Shown piece by piece: positions 1 to 6,265 of a DNA stretch of 7,683 nucleotides. The stretch spans positions 1-7,683 of the forward strand of contig JAKAGC010000176.1 in NCBI GenBank assembly GCA_021817755.1. Direction: 5' to 3'. Under the pieces are notes generated by a model. That model was not told the origin of the DNA. It worked only from the letters and a program-made list of their open reading frames with translations, and did no database searches. Every line of letters starts with the position of its first letter. The first letter of the stretch is position 1. Origin of the DNA: Acidobacteriota bacterium (GTDB taxonomy: Bacteria; Acidobacteriota; Aminicenantia; UBA2199). A program made the position numbers and the translations under genes.

Positions 1-160
1 CTTTAATTATGCCGGGGCATTTTCTGCCGCACTTGTACTGGCAATCCTATCATTTCTTATTCTGATTATCATTCAAATACTCTATAAAAAACGAAATAAA
101 GAGCGGCCAAAAGTGGAAACAATAATAGATGAAATAGGAGAAATTCCCGACTTAAATTAA
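1..160 (+). CDS. cysW: Sulfate/thiosulfate-type ABC transporter permease, C-terminal end (partial)
   Basis: This is the 3' end of a gene that begins before the window. Reading from base 2 gives 52 residues and a TAA stop. The visible part holds one hydrophobic helix (AALVLAILSFLILIIIQILY), then a basic stretch (KKRNKERPK) and a short acidic tail. That is how CysW/CysT-type inner-membrane permeases end: the last transmembrane helix with a positively charged cytoplasmic side. The call depends heavily on the CysA-like ATPase gene starting 61 bases downstream on the same strand; permease followed by ATPase is the usual order in sulfate transport operons. CysW is more likely than CysT because it normally sits next to cysA. 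The EAA loop that contacts the ATPase lies outside the window. A related molybdate or tungstate permease is possible. Confidence 0.6.
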   Translation, partial: FNYAGAFSAALVLAILSFLILIIIQILYKKRNKERPKVETIIDEIGEIPDLN

Positions 161-171
161 TTTTATTGTCA

Positions 172-192
172 TTCAGACCCGTTGGGTCTGAA
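172..192 (+). other. Intergenic hairpin between permease and ATPase genes
   Basis: A perfect 9-bp inverted repeat (TTCAGACCC, loop GTT, GGGTCTGAA) fills much of the 61-base gap between the permease stop and the ATPase start. No T-tract follows it on either strand, so it is not a classic intrinsic terminator. Its position 5' of the cysA ribosome-binding site suggests an mRNA-stabilising or processing hairpin that tunes the permease:ATPase ratio, or an operator. The structure is seen directly; the role is inferred. Confidence 0.5.
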
Positions 193-221
193 AAACCAAA
201 ATTTTAAGGAGACCTAAACCA

Positions 222-1328
222 ATGAGCGGTATTCGAGTTGAACATTTAAATAAATCTTTTGGTGATTTCAAGGCTGTAGAAGACGTCGGATTTGAAGTAA
301 AAGAAGGTGAATTAGCTGCATTATTAGGCCCCAGTGGTTCCGGCAAAAGTACGGTACTCAGGATCATTGCAGGGTTGGAACAACCCGATTCGGGACAAAT
401 TTTCCTTACAGGGTGCGATGTCACTCAAAAAAGCCCTAGGGACCGGAACATCGGTTTCGTATTTCAACATTACGCATTATTCAAACACATGACTGTCGAA
501 AAAAATATTGCTTTCGGCCTTGAAGTTCAGAAGAAAAATAAAAAAGAGATAAAAGAAAAAGTTGAAGAATTAATCGATCTTGTCAAATTAAACGGTTATA
601 ATCATCATTACCCTTCCCAATTATCAGGAGGGCAGCGGCAACGCGTGGCTCTTGCACGTGCACTTGCCCCTGAACCCCGTGTTCTTCTTCTCGATGAACC
701 CTTCGGTTCTCTTGATGCAAAAGTCCGTAAAAACCTTGCCCATTGGATACGCGAACTTCATAAACGAATCCATGTTACCGGCGTCTTTGTTACCCATGAC
801 CAGAATGAAGCCATGGAGATCTCCGATAAAATCATCCTCATCAACCGCGGAAAAGTCGAACAGGTCGGAACACCTCATCAAGTCTATGAGACTCCCACTA
901 CTAAATTTGTCGCCAGCTTTGTCGGGAATGTCAATGTTATTGAGGCCTATTCCGATAAAGAATTTATTACCATAAATGGTTCCACCGGGCATATCGATTA
1001 CCGGGAAGGCGAATCCGTAACCATAATCGGAGATGTCGTACTCCTTGTTCGTCCTGAAGAAATCGTTCTTTCAAGAGAAAGCGGCTCCTTTAATTCCATT
1101 CCCGGAACTCTTGAAGCCATCCATTATAGAGGCAGTTTCTATGAAATGGATATCACTGTCGGCAGTAATTCCGTTAAAGCCTTTGTCAATAAAGATGAAT
1201 TTACCCGGTTCAACTGGCAGGAAAAAGAATCATTATTTATTAATTTTAGACAATTTAAAATATTTGAAGCTTCCGAAGGATTTCACAAAGTTCATGCCAT
1301 GCTGAAACAGTACGGATATATCGAATAA
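222..1328 (+). CDS. cysA: Sulfate/thiosulfate-type ABC transporter ATP-binding protein
   Basis: The 368-residue cytoplasmic ATPase should power a CysTWA-type importer. All nucleotide-binding motifs are intact: Walker A GPSGSGKST (36-44), Q-loop with Gln82, signature LSGGQ (134-138), Walker B VLLLDE (154-159), D-loop SLDA (163-166) and H-loop His192. After residue ~235 comes a regulatory TOBE-like C-terminal region, as in the CysA/MalK/PotA group, and the length fits. The start is supported by AAGGAG at 206-211, ten bases before ATG. The phrases GFVFQHYALFKHMTV and FVGNVNV are typical of CysA, and the upstream CysW-like permease agrees. Ligand specificity cannot be read from an ATPase, so thiosulfate, molybdate or tungstate remain possible. 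The gene ends 48 bases from the convergent dmsC stop, and I see no GC-rich terminator hairpin in that gap. Confidence 0.87.
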   Translation: MSGIRVEHLNKSFGDFKAVEDVGFEVKEGELAALLGPSGSGKSTVLRIIAGLEQPDSGQIFLTGCDVTQKSPRDRNIGFVFQHYALFKHMTVEKNIAFGLEVQKKNKKEIKEKVEELIDLVKLNGYNHHYPSQLSGGQRQRVALARALAPEPRVLLLDEPFGSLDAKVRKNLAHWIRELHKRIHVTGVFVTHDQNEAMEISDKIILINRGKVEQVGTPHQVYETPTTKFVASFVGNVNVIEAYSDKEFITINGSTGHIDYREGESVTIIGDVVLLVRPEEIVLSRESGSFNSIPGTLEAIHYRGSFYEMDITVGSNSVKAFVNKDEFTRFNWQEKESLFINFRQFKIFEASEGFHKVHAMLKQYGYIE

Positions 1329-1375
1329 GTAAATTTTTTATTTCACTTTATAAATATGACTGAATAATTCTATAT

Positions 1376-1816
1376 TTAATGCAGAGCTTCATTCATTCGT
1401 TCATTTTTCAAACGTGTCATTTCATATCCCGCCGATTGTTCCGTAACAGAAGTATAAAAAATAACACGATCCAGAATAATAAGCATTATCCCCATTAATA
1501 TTAATCCCCATCCTCCCTTTCCCGATGCATCCCATAAAATTCCCCTCAGGATAAGCAACGATAAAAGAAGACGCAGTATTATCGATACGTTTGGAATCGG
1601 TTGAAGATGCCCGAATACAAATACATTCCTATCTTTGGATATTTTTAGAAACCTTAAAAATCTACCTGAAGCAAGAATACTATCTATTCCCCAGATTATA
1701 TAAAAAACTATTCCTGATGAAATTTCTTTTCTAAACACAACCTCAAGCAAAAATCCCAGTAAAATCGGTGTGCTCAGAGCCGAGAGAGCATTCGACCAAC
1801 CTTCCCATGACCGCCG
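1376..1816 (-). pseudogene. dmsC: dmsC-type anchor, C-terminal half beyond an in-frame TAA
   Basis: This stretch continues the anchor gene in the same frame directly after the TAA at 1817-1819, and stays open for 146 codons (138-283) to its own TAA. It still looks like the second half of a DmsC-family protein. It has hydrophobic segments around codons 150-165, 170-187, 212-230 and 238-256, and the family-like ending LDRVIFYTS. Joined to the N-terminal part it gives 283 codons and eight predicted helices, the usual DmsC length and topology. There is no credible separate start: no ribosome-binding site precedes an ATG, and the only early start-like codon is TTG at 1750. It is therefore expressed only by readthrough, or the stop is a recent mutation or a sequence error. 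No frameshift is involved. Confidence 0.75.
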
Positions 1817-2227
1817 TTATTCCAGATTGTACACCATACCGACTGTCAATGGTAATACCAATGATACAAGTCCTCCTATCATTAGTATTATATTGGGATC
1901 AATCAGTTTAATATCAAACTTCAGACTTCCGTATCCCACGAAATATACACCACCCAATAGCGAAGCAGCAATTACCTCCATGCTTAACCACGAATGCGTC
2001 ATTCCCAGGATAGAACGATAAAAGATTTGTTTTTTCCCAAGGTGAAATAATGAAATCAGAATTCCCACAGTGATTATGATAAAACCCCAAAGGAAATAAT
2101 TTTCCATCGACATAAGCTCTTCACCCATCCATCTCGAGATCACCAATCCAATCATCAGGGCTGATGCAACCCCCGCTCCTATCGTGAATAATAGTAATGG
2201 AATCATATCTTTAAAACTCTTATCCAT
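1817..2227 (-). CDS. dmsC: DmsC-type quinol-linked membrane anchor, N-terminal part (ends at in-frame TAA)
   Basis: These 136 residues match the first half of the DmsC anchor, which sits in the inner membrane and passes electrons between menaquinone and the ferredoxin subunit. Four hydrophobic helices lie near residues 8-30, 44-62, 83-100 and 111-130. The family landmarks are LFHLG, whose His62 matches the conserved quinone-site histidine of E. coli DmsC (His65), and SWLSMEV (79-85, SWLSREI in relatives). The ATG overlaps the dmsB stop by one base (TAATG), with GAAGGAG just upstream, which indicates translational coupling to dmsB. Translation meets TAA after Leu-Glu at codon 137, between the fourth and fifth helices. 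The frame then continues family-like without another stop. A four-helix anchor alone would probably be non-functional. Confidence 0.82.
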   Translation of the reverse strand: MDKSFKDMIPLLLFTIGAGVASALMIGLVISRWMGEELMSMENYFLWGFIIITVGILISLFHLGKKQIFYRSILGMTHSWLSMEVIAASLLGGVYFVGYGSLKFDIKLIDPNIILMIGGLVSLVLPLTVGMVYNLE

Positions 2228-2781
2228 TAGCCATTCTCCTTCTCATCTTTTGCAGGCATAACAAAACGTATGGCCGGTCTTGTTTTTTCCATAAAAATAA
2301 AACCTTCCTGTTCTTTTAAGTAAGTTTTTAAATCGTCGTCATCCCCAATCAAAACCTGTTTAATCGCTCCTCCGAAACAAGTTTCCACACAAGCCGGTAC
2401 ACCTCCCTGATCCAGCCGCTCAAAGCAGAAGTGGCACTTACTAATTATATTTTGAGTTTCATCCCATTTTGGCGCACCATAAGGGCAGGTCATCTGACAG
2501 TAACGGCACCCCACACATTTCTCTTTATGATGAATCACTACCCCATCGCTTTCACGCTTTTCAAGTGCGTTTGTCGGGCATCCTTTCACACAAGGTGGAT
2601 TTTCGCAGTGATTACAGGACATTGAAATATAAACAGTGTGGTGATCCCCTTCGTGTGGCGGTAATTTATGAACCGTTCGCCACATCACTTTGCCTGTTGT
2701 TTCATTTGCATTCACACACGCTGCAACACACCCCCCGCATCCAAAACAACGCTCACTATCGAAAATAAAAAACCGTTGCAT
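2227..2781 (-). CDS. dmsB: DmsB-type four-[4Fe-4S] electron-transfer subunit
   Basis: This 184-residue ferredoxin-like protein would carry electrons between the membrane anchor and the molybdenum subunit. Sixteen cysteines form four cluster groups, numbered from the ATG at 2781: C12/15/18/22, C56/59/64/68, C89/92/95/99 and C116/119/131/135. The patterns C-x2-C-x4-C-x3-C (CNHCENPPCVKGC) and C-x2-C-x11-C-x3-C are standard for the DmsB/PhsB/NrfC group, and the length is close to DmsB. I chose ATG at 2781 because AGGA lies seven bases before it; the GTG at 2787 is only one base from AGGA, although it would add just two residues. There is no signal peptide. The stop overlaps the dmsC ATG. A 171-base spacer with a strong hairpin separates it from the catalytic gene upstream. 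Confidence 0.9.
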   Translation of the reverse strand: MQRFFIFDSERCFGCGGCVAACVNANETTGKVMWRTVHKLPPHEGDHHTVYISMSCNHCENPPCVKGCPTNALEKRESDGVVIHHKEKCVGCRYCQMTCPYGAPKWDETQNIISKCHFCFERLDQGGVPACVETCFGGAIKQVLIGDDDDLKTYLKEQEGFIFMEKTRPAIRFVMPAKDEKENG

Positions 2782-2817
2782 TTTCACATCCTGAAATTAT
2801 AATGTTTTCAATTCAAA

Positions 2818-2849
2818 CCAGGGGGCTTTTTTGAAAAACCGCCCCCTGG
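2818..2849. repeat. 32-bp palindrome between catalytic and ferredoxin genes
   Basis: A perfect 9-bp inverted repeat (CCAGGGGGC ... GCCCCCTGG) encloses a 14-base loop made mostly of a T-run and an A-run. In the dms transcript it lies about 37 bases before the dmsB start. No T-tract follows in the transcript direction (TTTGAATTG), so it is a poor intrinsic terminator. It could attenuate, process or protect the mRNA between A and B. It begins with CCAG, ends with TGG and is exactly as long as the palindrome at 2969-3000, which suggests both are copies of a dispersed element type. Confidence 0.6.
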
Positions 2850-2958
2850 ACCCCTGAAAAACTTTTGTTTAACCATTCTAATTATATCCTCGAAAAATGT
2901 GACTGGTTACTGACTTTATTCTTTAAAACATTCCCAATTATTACGTTTATCAAAAATT

Positions 2959-5064
2959 TTAGGGAAGTCCAGAAACACCTTTTTTAAAAGGGGTTTTTGG
3001 TCGTCGAAGACATTTCAAATTCACCAATGTATTCTGGTAACACGGTTGGCCTCCCAGTCCAAGTGCATCCGTAACATGAGGCGAAACCGCAGAAATACTT
3101 TGCGTTACTTCGTTTAATTCCGGCCAGCAATCGTTCAGACTCACATGTCCTTCTGAGACTTCTGTGGTTAATTCGATCTTTACCACTCCGCTTCCTCGCC
3201 TATTGAACATTTCCGCATAGTCACCATCTTTTAAACTTCTCTTGGCTGCATCTTTCGGATGCATCCATAAAAGCGGTTCCGGTTCTACTGCATCAAGCGT
3301 CGGATTGAAGCGGTGGCTATTATGAAAAGAGTGGAAATGAGTATTACGCCGAGCTGAAATAAGTGCCAATGGGAATTCTTTTGCCAGTTCCGGTGTCGAG
3401 CGAACCCCTTCGATCGGTTCTTCGTGAACCGGAAGCGCCGGTAATCCCAATTCTTCCGCTTTCTGGCTATAGAATTCAAACTTTCCCGACTTTGAAGAAA
3501 ACACAAAATCATTAAAAGGAACATCCATTATATTTGCCCGCATTCCTCCCGGATTTTCCCGGAGTTTAGCTATTGTCGCTCCTTTGCATGCCGGCGAATC
3601 CAGGCAGTCGTTCAGGCAATCTTCTTTTGACTTCCAGGGAAAGTAATCCGTTACTCCCAAACGTTTTGCCAGCTCATCCATCCACACAGAGGCTTCTTTG
3701 CATTCCCCTTGTGTGTCTATAATTTTATCCATAATATATATATGTGTATTTGAAGTCCTAAGCCCAAGTTCTTCTATCCATGATGTTGCAGGGAGAATAA
3801 TATCCCCTGCTTCTCTTGCCGTATGGTTCATAAAGAGGTCGAAAACCACTACCAGGTCCAATTCCTTTAATTGCCTTCTGAGGCGGTTCAGGTTCGGCCA
3901 TTGGCTTAGCGGATTTCCACCCACTACCAGGAGAGTGTTGACCGTTTTTGTCTCCAAAGCGTGATCTATTGCATTGAAATTATTGGGAGGATAAGCAATA
4001 TCTTTTCTCCGGCGGACAGCCCCATTCAATTTAAGGTTCCAGTCTACCCCTTCACCCCACACACCACCTCCCCCTTTTACTCCCACGTTTCCTGAAAGAG
4101 CAATCAGGCAAAGAATCGATCGAACCATTTGAACACCATTCCAGTGTTTCCCTAATGCTCCCCGTGTTAAATTGGTACAAAGTGGTTTTACATTTGCATA
4201 AATATCTGCAAGCCGTTCGATTTCAGAAAGCGGAATTTCACACATTTCAGCCCCTTTCTTCGGGGTGAAAGTTGACATATGAGTTTTGTACAAATCAAAT
4301 CCAAATGAATGGTTTTGTACGAAATCCTTATCAAATACATTCTCTTTTAAAAGAATATAGGCCACTGCATTTGCCAGGTAAACATCCGAACCCAATCGAG
4401 GCCGGATATGAAAATCGCTCAATGCTGCTGTTTGAGTCACTCTCGGATCGATCGTGACAACAATTCCGCCCCTATCTTTGATTTGTAGAATATAAGGCAC
4501 CATATTCGCCATAGAAGCACATGGGTCCTGCGCCCAGTTGATTACTCCACCCGCATAGGTTCCCATTTCAACCGGGTCATGTAATCCCCAATAACCTGTT
4601 AATTCTTGAGCGACACCCACATCATACCAGCAAGGGAAATTTCCATCCCACAATGTCATACCCAACAGGTTGGCGAACCGTGGAGTAAGTATTTTCCAAT
4701 TGATTCGTTGAACGATATTTCCGTGACTGTGGTAAATCCCGTTTGCTTCTCTATGGTTATTATTTATATTACGGCTCATTTTTTCAGCCATAATATCCAG
4801 TGCATCATCCCATGAAATTCGTTCCCATTCGTTACTCCCACGTTCCCCTTTCCGCCGCAGAGGATTGAGAAGCCGGTGCCCGTTATTTTGAATTTCACCG
4901 CAGCTCTGGCCTTTAATGCATAGTCTCCCTTTACTGAAATCGTGATATTTATTCCCTTTTATTTCTGTAATTTTTCCTGCACAGGTCGTTACCGAAATCC
5001 CGCAGTTAATCGGCCAGCAATTATAGGGACAAACCGTGTAATAGGTTTTTTTGGAATGATCCAT
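2959..5064 (-). CDS. dmsA: Mo-bisPGD oxidoreductase catalytic subunit (DMSO reductase family, DmsA-like)
   Basis: This 701-residue catalytic subunit belongs to the molybdopterin/DMSO-reductase superfamily. Its N-terminus carries a [4Fe-4S] site with cysteines 12, 16, 21 and 49 (C-x3-C-x4-C-x27-C). The molybdopterin core follows, with WDDALDIMAEKM at 85-96, a candidate Mo-ligand region near PCWYD (Cys145, Asp148), VTIDPR, and GGNPLSQWPNLNR. The C-terminal dinucleotide-binding domain starts near residue 564 (FPLALISARRNTHFHSFHNS). There is no Tat leader, so the enzyme is probably cytoplasmic. I prefer ATG 5064 over ATG 5094: neither has a Shine-Dalgarno sequence, but a near-perfect promoter places transcription start at 5064, and relatives begin shortly before the cysteine motif. 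The last ~11 residues (PKTPFKKGVSG) come from a palindromic repeat. The substrate is unknown; the dmsA symbol reflects its neighbours, not proof. Confidence 0.85.
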   Translation of the reverse strand: MDHSKKTYYTVCPYNCWPINCGISVTTCAGKITEIKGNKYHDFSKGRLCIKGQSCGEIQNNGHRLLNPLRRKGERGSNEWERISWDDALDIMAEKMSRNINNNHREANGIYHSHGNIVQRINWKILTPRFANLLGMTLWDGNFPCWYDVGVAQELTGYWGLHDPVEMGTYAGGVINWAQDPCASMANMVPYILQIKDRGGIVVTIDPRVTQTAALSDFHIRPRLGSDVYLANAVAYILLKENVFDKDFVQNHSFGFDLYKTHMSTFTPKKGAEMCEIPLSEIERLADIYANVKPLCTNLTRGALGKHWNGVQMVRSILCLIALSGNVGVKGGGGVWGEGVDWNLKLNGAVRRRKDIAYPPNNFNAIDHALETKTVNTLLVVGGNPLSQWPNLNRLRRQLKELDLVVVFDLFMNHTAREAGDIILPATSWIEELGLRTSNTHIYIMDKIIDTQGECKEASVWMDELAKRLGVTDYFPWKSKEDCLNDCLDSPACKGATIAKLRENPGGMRANIMDVPFNDFVFSSKSGKFEFYSQKAEELGLPALPVHEEPIEGVRSTPELAKEFPLALISARRNTHFHSFHNSHRFNPTLDAVEPEPLLWMHPKDAAKRSLKDGDYAEMFNRRGSGVVKIELTTEVSEGHVSLNDCWPELNEVTQSISAVSPHVTDALGLGGQPCYQNTLVNLKCLRRPKTPFKKGVSGLP
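2969..3000. repeat. 32-bp palindrome inside the 3' end of the catalytic-subunit gene
   Basis: Arms 2969-2983 and 2986-3000 pair over 15 positions around a TT centre, with one G-T wobble and one A-G mismatch. The arms are CCAGAAACACCTTTT and AAAAGGGGTTTTTGG. On the minus strand this is read as codons for Pro-Lys-Thr-Pro-Phe-Lys-Lys-Gly-Val-Ser-Gly, ending two codons (Leu-Pro) before the stop. It shares length, CCAG/TGG ends and the T-run/A-run core with the palindrome at 2818-2849. It is probably a mobile or dispersed palindrome that became the protein's tail. Confidence 0.6.
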
Positions 5065-5070
5065 AATTAA

Positions 5071-5099
5071 ATTATAACACAGATACAACTCCATATCAA
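5071..5099 (-). promoter_or_regulatory. Promoter of the dms operon, placed for a leaderless start
   Basis: On the minus strand, -35 TTGATA (5099-5094) and -10 TATAAT (5076-5071) are separated by exactly 17 bases: five of six matches at -35 and six of six at -10 to the sigma-70 consensus. Seven bases after the -10 lies 5064, the A of the preferred dmsA ATG, so transcript and coding sequence would start together. The alternative upstream ATG (5094) lies at the edge of the -35 box and could not be translated from this promoter. Confidence 0.65.
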
Positions 5100-5222
5100 A
5101 AGGTTGTAATCAGGTCCTCAGGAGAAAGCGGCTGAAAAAGAAAAGGAATTCATTTCTTATTATAAACTTTAAATGTATTTTCCCCTGTATAAAAACTTTT
5201 CTATTCTCTGAAAAAGAAGGGC

Positions 5223-5252
5223 TTGACTTTACTATCTAAATTTGACTATAAT
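5223..5252 (+). promoter_or_regulatory. Promoter of the 301-aa membrane-protein gene
   Basis: TTGACT (5223-5228) and TATAAT (5247-5252) are separated by 18 bases, close to the sigma-70 consensus. Transcription should begin near 5259, leaving a leader of about 20 bases that contains AGGAGA (5267-5272), six bases before the ATG at 5279. It is divergent from the dms promoter. The 120 bases between them are AT-rich and contain an 11-bp direct repeat (CTGAAAAAGAA at 5132 and 5208) of unknown meaning. Confidence 0.7.
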
Positions 5253-5278
5253 GGTTGCATTAAAATAGGAGATACAGC

Positions 5279-6184
5279 ATGACTGAACGAAAAACATCTA
5301 TTCTGTTGTGGATATTGGCAATCGTTATTTCTATCACAGTTCTTGGATACCAGCGCATGACCGGCCCTACCTATCCCTTAAAAGGCCAGGAAACGTTTGA
5401 CGGAAAAACAGTAAATTACCGTTTATTAAGAACTCATACCGAATTCAAAGAGATGCCCGTTTCAATAACTGTTCCTGATAAAACCATCGTAGCAGTCATG
5501 CAGTATAGACGATACAAATCCGCTGATGAATGGACCGATTCCCAAATGCAGAGAAGCGGTGATACATTAAATGCTCAAATCCCCGGCCAACCTGCGGCAG
5601 GAAAAGTCGAATACCGGATAAAACTCATTATCGATAACCGGGAAGTCTATATTAATAAAGGTACATCTGTCATTGCGCGTTTTAAAGGAGATGTTCCCCT
5701 TGTTTTTCTAATTCCACATATCTTTTTAATGTTTTTTAGTTTTATGTTTGGTGTTAGAGCCGGACTTGAAACACTTCGGAAAAAAGATAATTTTGCATGG
5801 ATGGTCAACTGGACACTTCTTATCTCCTTTATCGGAGGAATGATACTCGGTCCCATTGTTCAGCAATATGCTTTCGGTGATTTATGGACCGGTTTTCCAT
5901 TCGGAACAGATCTCACCGATAATAAAGTTTTAATCGCCATTGTTTTATGGGTAGCTGCATTTTATTTAAAAAAGAAGAGCAAATGGTGGATACTCGCCGC
6001 CTCGATCGTAATGATTATCGTGTATTTAATCCCCCATTCCGTAATGGGTTCAGAACTCGATTACAAGAGCGGTAAAATGAAAAACAAATATACCATGTTA
6101 TTAAACACCCCTCTTCAATCACCCCCCATTTCAACTTACATAGGTACTCATTTACGACACATCCCATCTCAAACTGTCATATAA
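5279..6184 (+). CDS. Polytopic inner-membrane protein of unnamed conserved family
   Basis: I recognise the general family as a conserved hypothetical but know no function for it. The 301-residue protein starts with one helix (8-24), then TGPTYP (28-33). A soluble, probably periplasmic region of about 110 residues follows, with phrases such as YRRYKSADEWT (76-86) and IPGQPAAGKVEYR (101-113). Four more helices lie near 140-157, 176-195, 217-230 and 236-251. Family-like blocks include GPIVQQYAFGDLWTGFPFG (191-209), DLTDNK and YLIPHSVMGSELDY (249-262). The last ~38 residues are polar, low in conservation by eye and unlike the rest, so the original end may have been near DYKSG. ATG is fixed by AGGAGA six bases upstream and a strong promoter. 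The PEGA lipoprotein gene follows after 81 bases and may be cotranscribed; a cell-envelope role is a guess. Confidence 0.8.
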   Translation: MTERKTSILLWILAIVISITVLGYQRMTGPTYPLKGQETFDGKTVNYRLLRTHTEFKEMPVSITVPDKTIVAVMQYRRYKSADEWTDSQMQRSGDTLNAQIPGQPAAGKVEYRIKLIIDNREVYINKGTSVIARFKGDVPLVFLIPHIFLMFFSFMFGVRAGLETLRKKDNFAWMVNWTLLISFIGGMILGPIVQQYAFGDLWTGFPFGTDLTDNKVLIAIVLWVAAFYLKKKSKWWILAASIVMIIVYLIPHSVMGSELDYKSGKMKNKYTMLLNTPLQSPPISTYIGTHLRHIPSQTVI

Positions 6185-6265
6185 AACGGACATATTTTCT
6201 CTCTATTCCTTGGCAATAAAATTGCTCTTCATTTACCTGAAACGGTATGACAAGGAGAATTAAGA

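Noticed and set aside
1376..1750. Separate 124-aa membrane protein starting at TTG 1750
   Set aside because: It is in the same frame as the anchor gene, lacks a ribosome-binding site, and its sequence is the second half of DmsC; the frame is continuous apart from one TAA.
2797..2802. TATAAT before dmsB as a separate promoter
   Set aside because: The hexamer is present on the minus strand, but no TTGACA-like box lies 16-18 bases upstream; that space is the GC-rich arm of the palindrome.
5065..5094. Upstream ATG 5094 as the start of the catalytic subunit
   Set aside because: It has no Shine-Dalgarno sequence, overlaps the best promoter, and adds residues (MELYLCYNLI) unlike the family start. 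It cannot be fully excluded.
5094..5099. FNR-type operator (TTGAT half-site) at the dms promoter
   Set aside because: Only one half-site is present and no ATCAA half lies at the right spacing; the bases are explained by the -35 box.
6210..6238. Possible promoter TTGGCA with a -10 near TACCTG before the lipoprotein gene
   Set aside because: The -10 matches consensus poorly at any reasonable spacing; the short palindrome GCAAT-AAA-ATTGC nearby is only a 5-bp stem.
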